64,000 bases of DNA from Apibacter adventoris (lineage in GTDB: Bacteria; Bacteroidota; Bacteroidia; Flavobacteriales; Weeksellaceae): NCBI RefSeq assembly GCF_002964975.1, contig NZ_PSZM01000046.1, positions 372,001 to 436,000 on the forward strand, in the 5' to 3' direction. Shown piece after piece: positions 63,413 to 64,000 of this stretch. Position 1 is the stretch's first letter, and each line of letters starts with the position of its first letter. A program made the translations under genes and the position numbers. The notes beneath the pieces were generated by a model. The model was not told the origin of the DNA, did not search any database, and saw only the letters and a program-made list of their open reading frames with translations.

Positions 63413-64000
63413 ATGAGCTATAAAAGTAAAATATTCATATTGCTGCTTATAAGTATTTCCTCTAGTTTTTTATCATCTCAAGATAAAAACAAACAGGGAA
63501 CGAATATTAATAAAATAACAGAAGATACCATACTTACAAGAATGGTAGACTGTAATGCTTTATTTACATTAAACAATAGGAAGATAGATTATTTGGGAAA
63601 AAAATCATACGTATATTCTGAACCTTATTATTTAAGAGCTTACAACAGTAAAAAAGATTATTCGGTATTCCAGATAGGAAAAAGAAAAAACACAAAACCT
63701 TTTTTATACGTACGTGTTTTTACTTTTAATACCTGTATAAAAAAAGATGAAGTATTAGAATTTATTTTAGAAAATGAATTTAGATACAGAATAAATAATA
63801 TATTCGACCCTAATTGTGACGGATATGTTGTAAGTAGAGTTAAAAATAAAGATATCAAAGCTCTTACTGAGTCAAATATAAAAAGCATTAAAGTGTTAAC
63901 TTTTGAAAAAGACTTTGAATTTCATTTGAACGAAGATGAAGCTGAAAGAATGAAAGATGAATTACAATGTCTTAAGTATAATAAATTTAAATTTAAATAA
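63413..64000 (+). CDS. Secreted protein of unknown function at the T6SS locus
   Basis: A 195-residue protein; the stop codon is the last three bases of the window. The signal peptide is MSYKSKIFILLLISISSSFL, cut near SSQ. The mature part has DCNALFTLNN, YLRAYNSKKDYSVFQIGKRK, FNTCIKKDE and FDPNCDGYV (three conserved-looking Cys) and a charged helical end. I do not recognise it. Position 59 bases after tssC suggests a periplasmic partner of the T6SS or an unrelated neighbour. Confidence 0.7.
   Translation: MSYKSKIFILLLISISSSFLSSQDKNKQGTNINKITEDTILTRMVDCNALFTLNNRKIDYLGKKSYVYSEPYYLRAYNSKKDYSVFQIGKRKNTKPFLYVRVFTFNTCIKKDEVLEFILENEFRYRINNIFDPNCDGYVVSRVKNKDIKALTESNIKSIKVLTFEKDFEFHLNEDEAERMKDELQCLKYNKFKFK

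Overview
The window is about 30% G+C by eye, densely coded and AT-rich between genes. It carries several Bacteroidetes hallmarks: many candidate promoters of the TAnnTTTG type, poor Shine-Dalgarno sites, a gliding-motility/T9SS-type C-terminal domain remnant, a Bacteroidetes-type (subtype iii) type VI secretion (T6SS) cluster, DUF3857/transglutaminase and NTP_transf_4 proteins, and a neighbouring gene pair that looks like sulfonolipid (capnine/sulfobacin) synthesis. I infer a Flavobacteriales chromosome, most like a low-GC, host-associated Weeksellaceae member such as Apibacter. That taxon is inference, not read from a marker gene. I saw no rRNA, tRNA, CRISPR array or intact insertion sequence.

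Layout. 1-5.2 kb: a 5'-truncated DUF3857/transglutaminase protein, a long-chain acyl-CoA ligase and a DUF493 protein. 5.2-13.6 kb: LolD-type ATPase, GT39 glycosyltransferase, IlvE, MnmD overlapping a Nudix hydrolase, a small protein with two four-Cys modules, an ABM monooxygenase, a secreted HMA protein and a DEAD-box helicase. 14-18.5 kb: AspT antiporter, aspartate 4-decarboxylase and periplasmic L-asparaginase, which together read as an asparagine/aspartate-to-alanine energy module. 18.7-24.8 kb: PurD, a SulP transporter with beta-carbonic anhydrase, and menC-menE. 24.9-26 kb: a frameshifted T9SS cargo pseudogene. 26.2-33.9 kb: TilS, YihY, DsbD, a Sir2 deacylase and a sugar nucleotidyltransferase-like protein. 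34-36.3 kb: a cysteate synthase-like/acyltransferase-like pair. 36.4-42.2 kb: a class I aminotransferase, a GlpD-like dehydrogenase with an FGGY kinase, and class II fructose-bisphosphate aldolase. 42.5-52.2 kb: Dtd, a tiny internally deleted gcvT relic, an OmpA lipoprotein, exonuclease III, an MTAN-like protein with MenD, FabG, a cytidylate-kinase-like protein with a MATE exporter, a YtxH-like protein and a CPA1 antiporter. 52.4-56 kb: an aldo/keto reductase and cinA separated by a decayed tandem duplication of themselves, with a small secreted-protein gene placed in it. 56.3-57.5 kb: HAD and DinB proteins. 57.9-64 kb: the start or middle of a T6SS locus: PKD-domain membrane protein, ClpV, TssB, TssC and a secreted protein.

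How it works together. Menaquinone synthesis by the classical route (MenD, MenC, MenE), aspartate-alanine exchange, bicarbonate uptake with carbonic anhydrase, and sugar- or polyol-phosphate oxidation suggest a respiring, CO2-loving, amino-acid-using host associate. The pseudogenes (T9SS cargo, gcvT, duplicated cinA and aldo/keto reductase) point to ongoing gene loss. The items most worth a second look are the T6SS ATPase whose first AAA+ module lacks its catalytic and arginine-finger residues, the sulfonolipid pair, the aspartate energy module, and the duplication scar at 53.4-54.1 kb.
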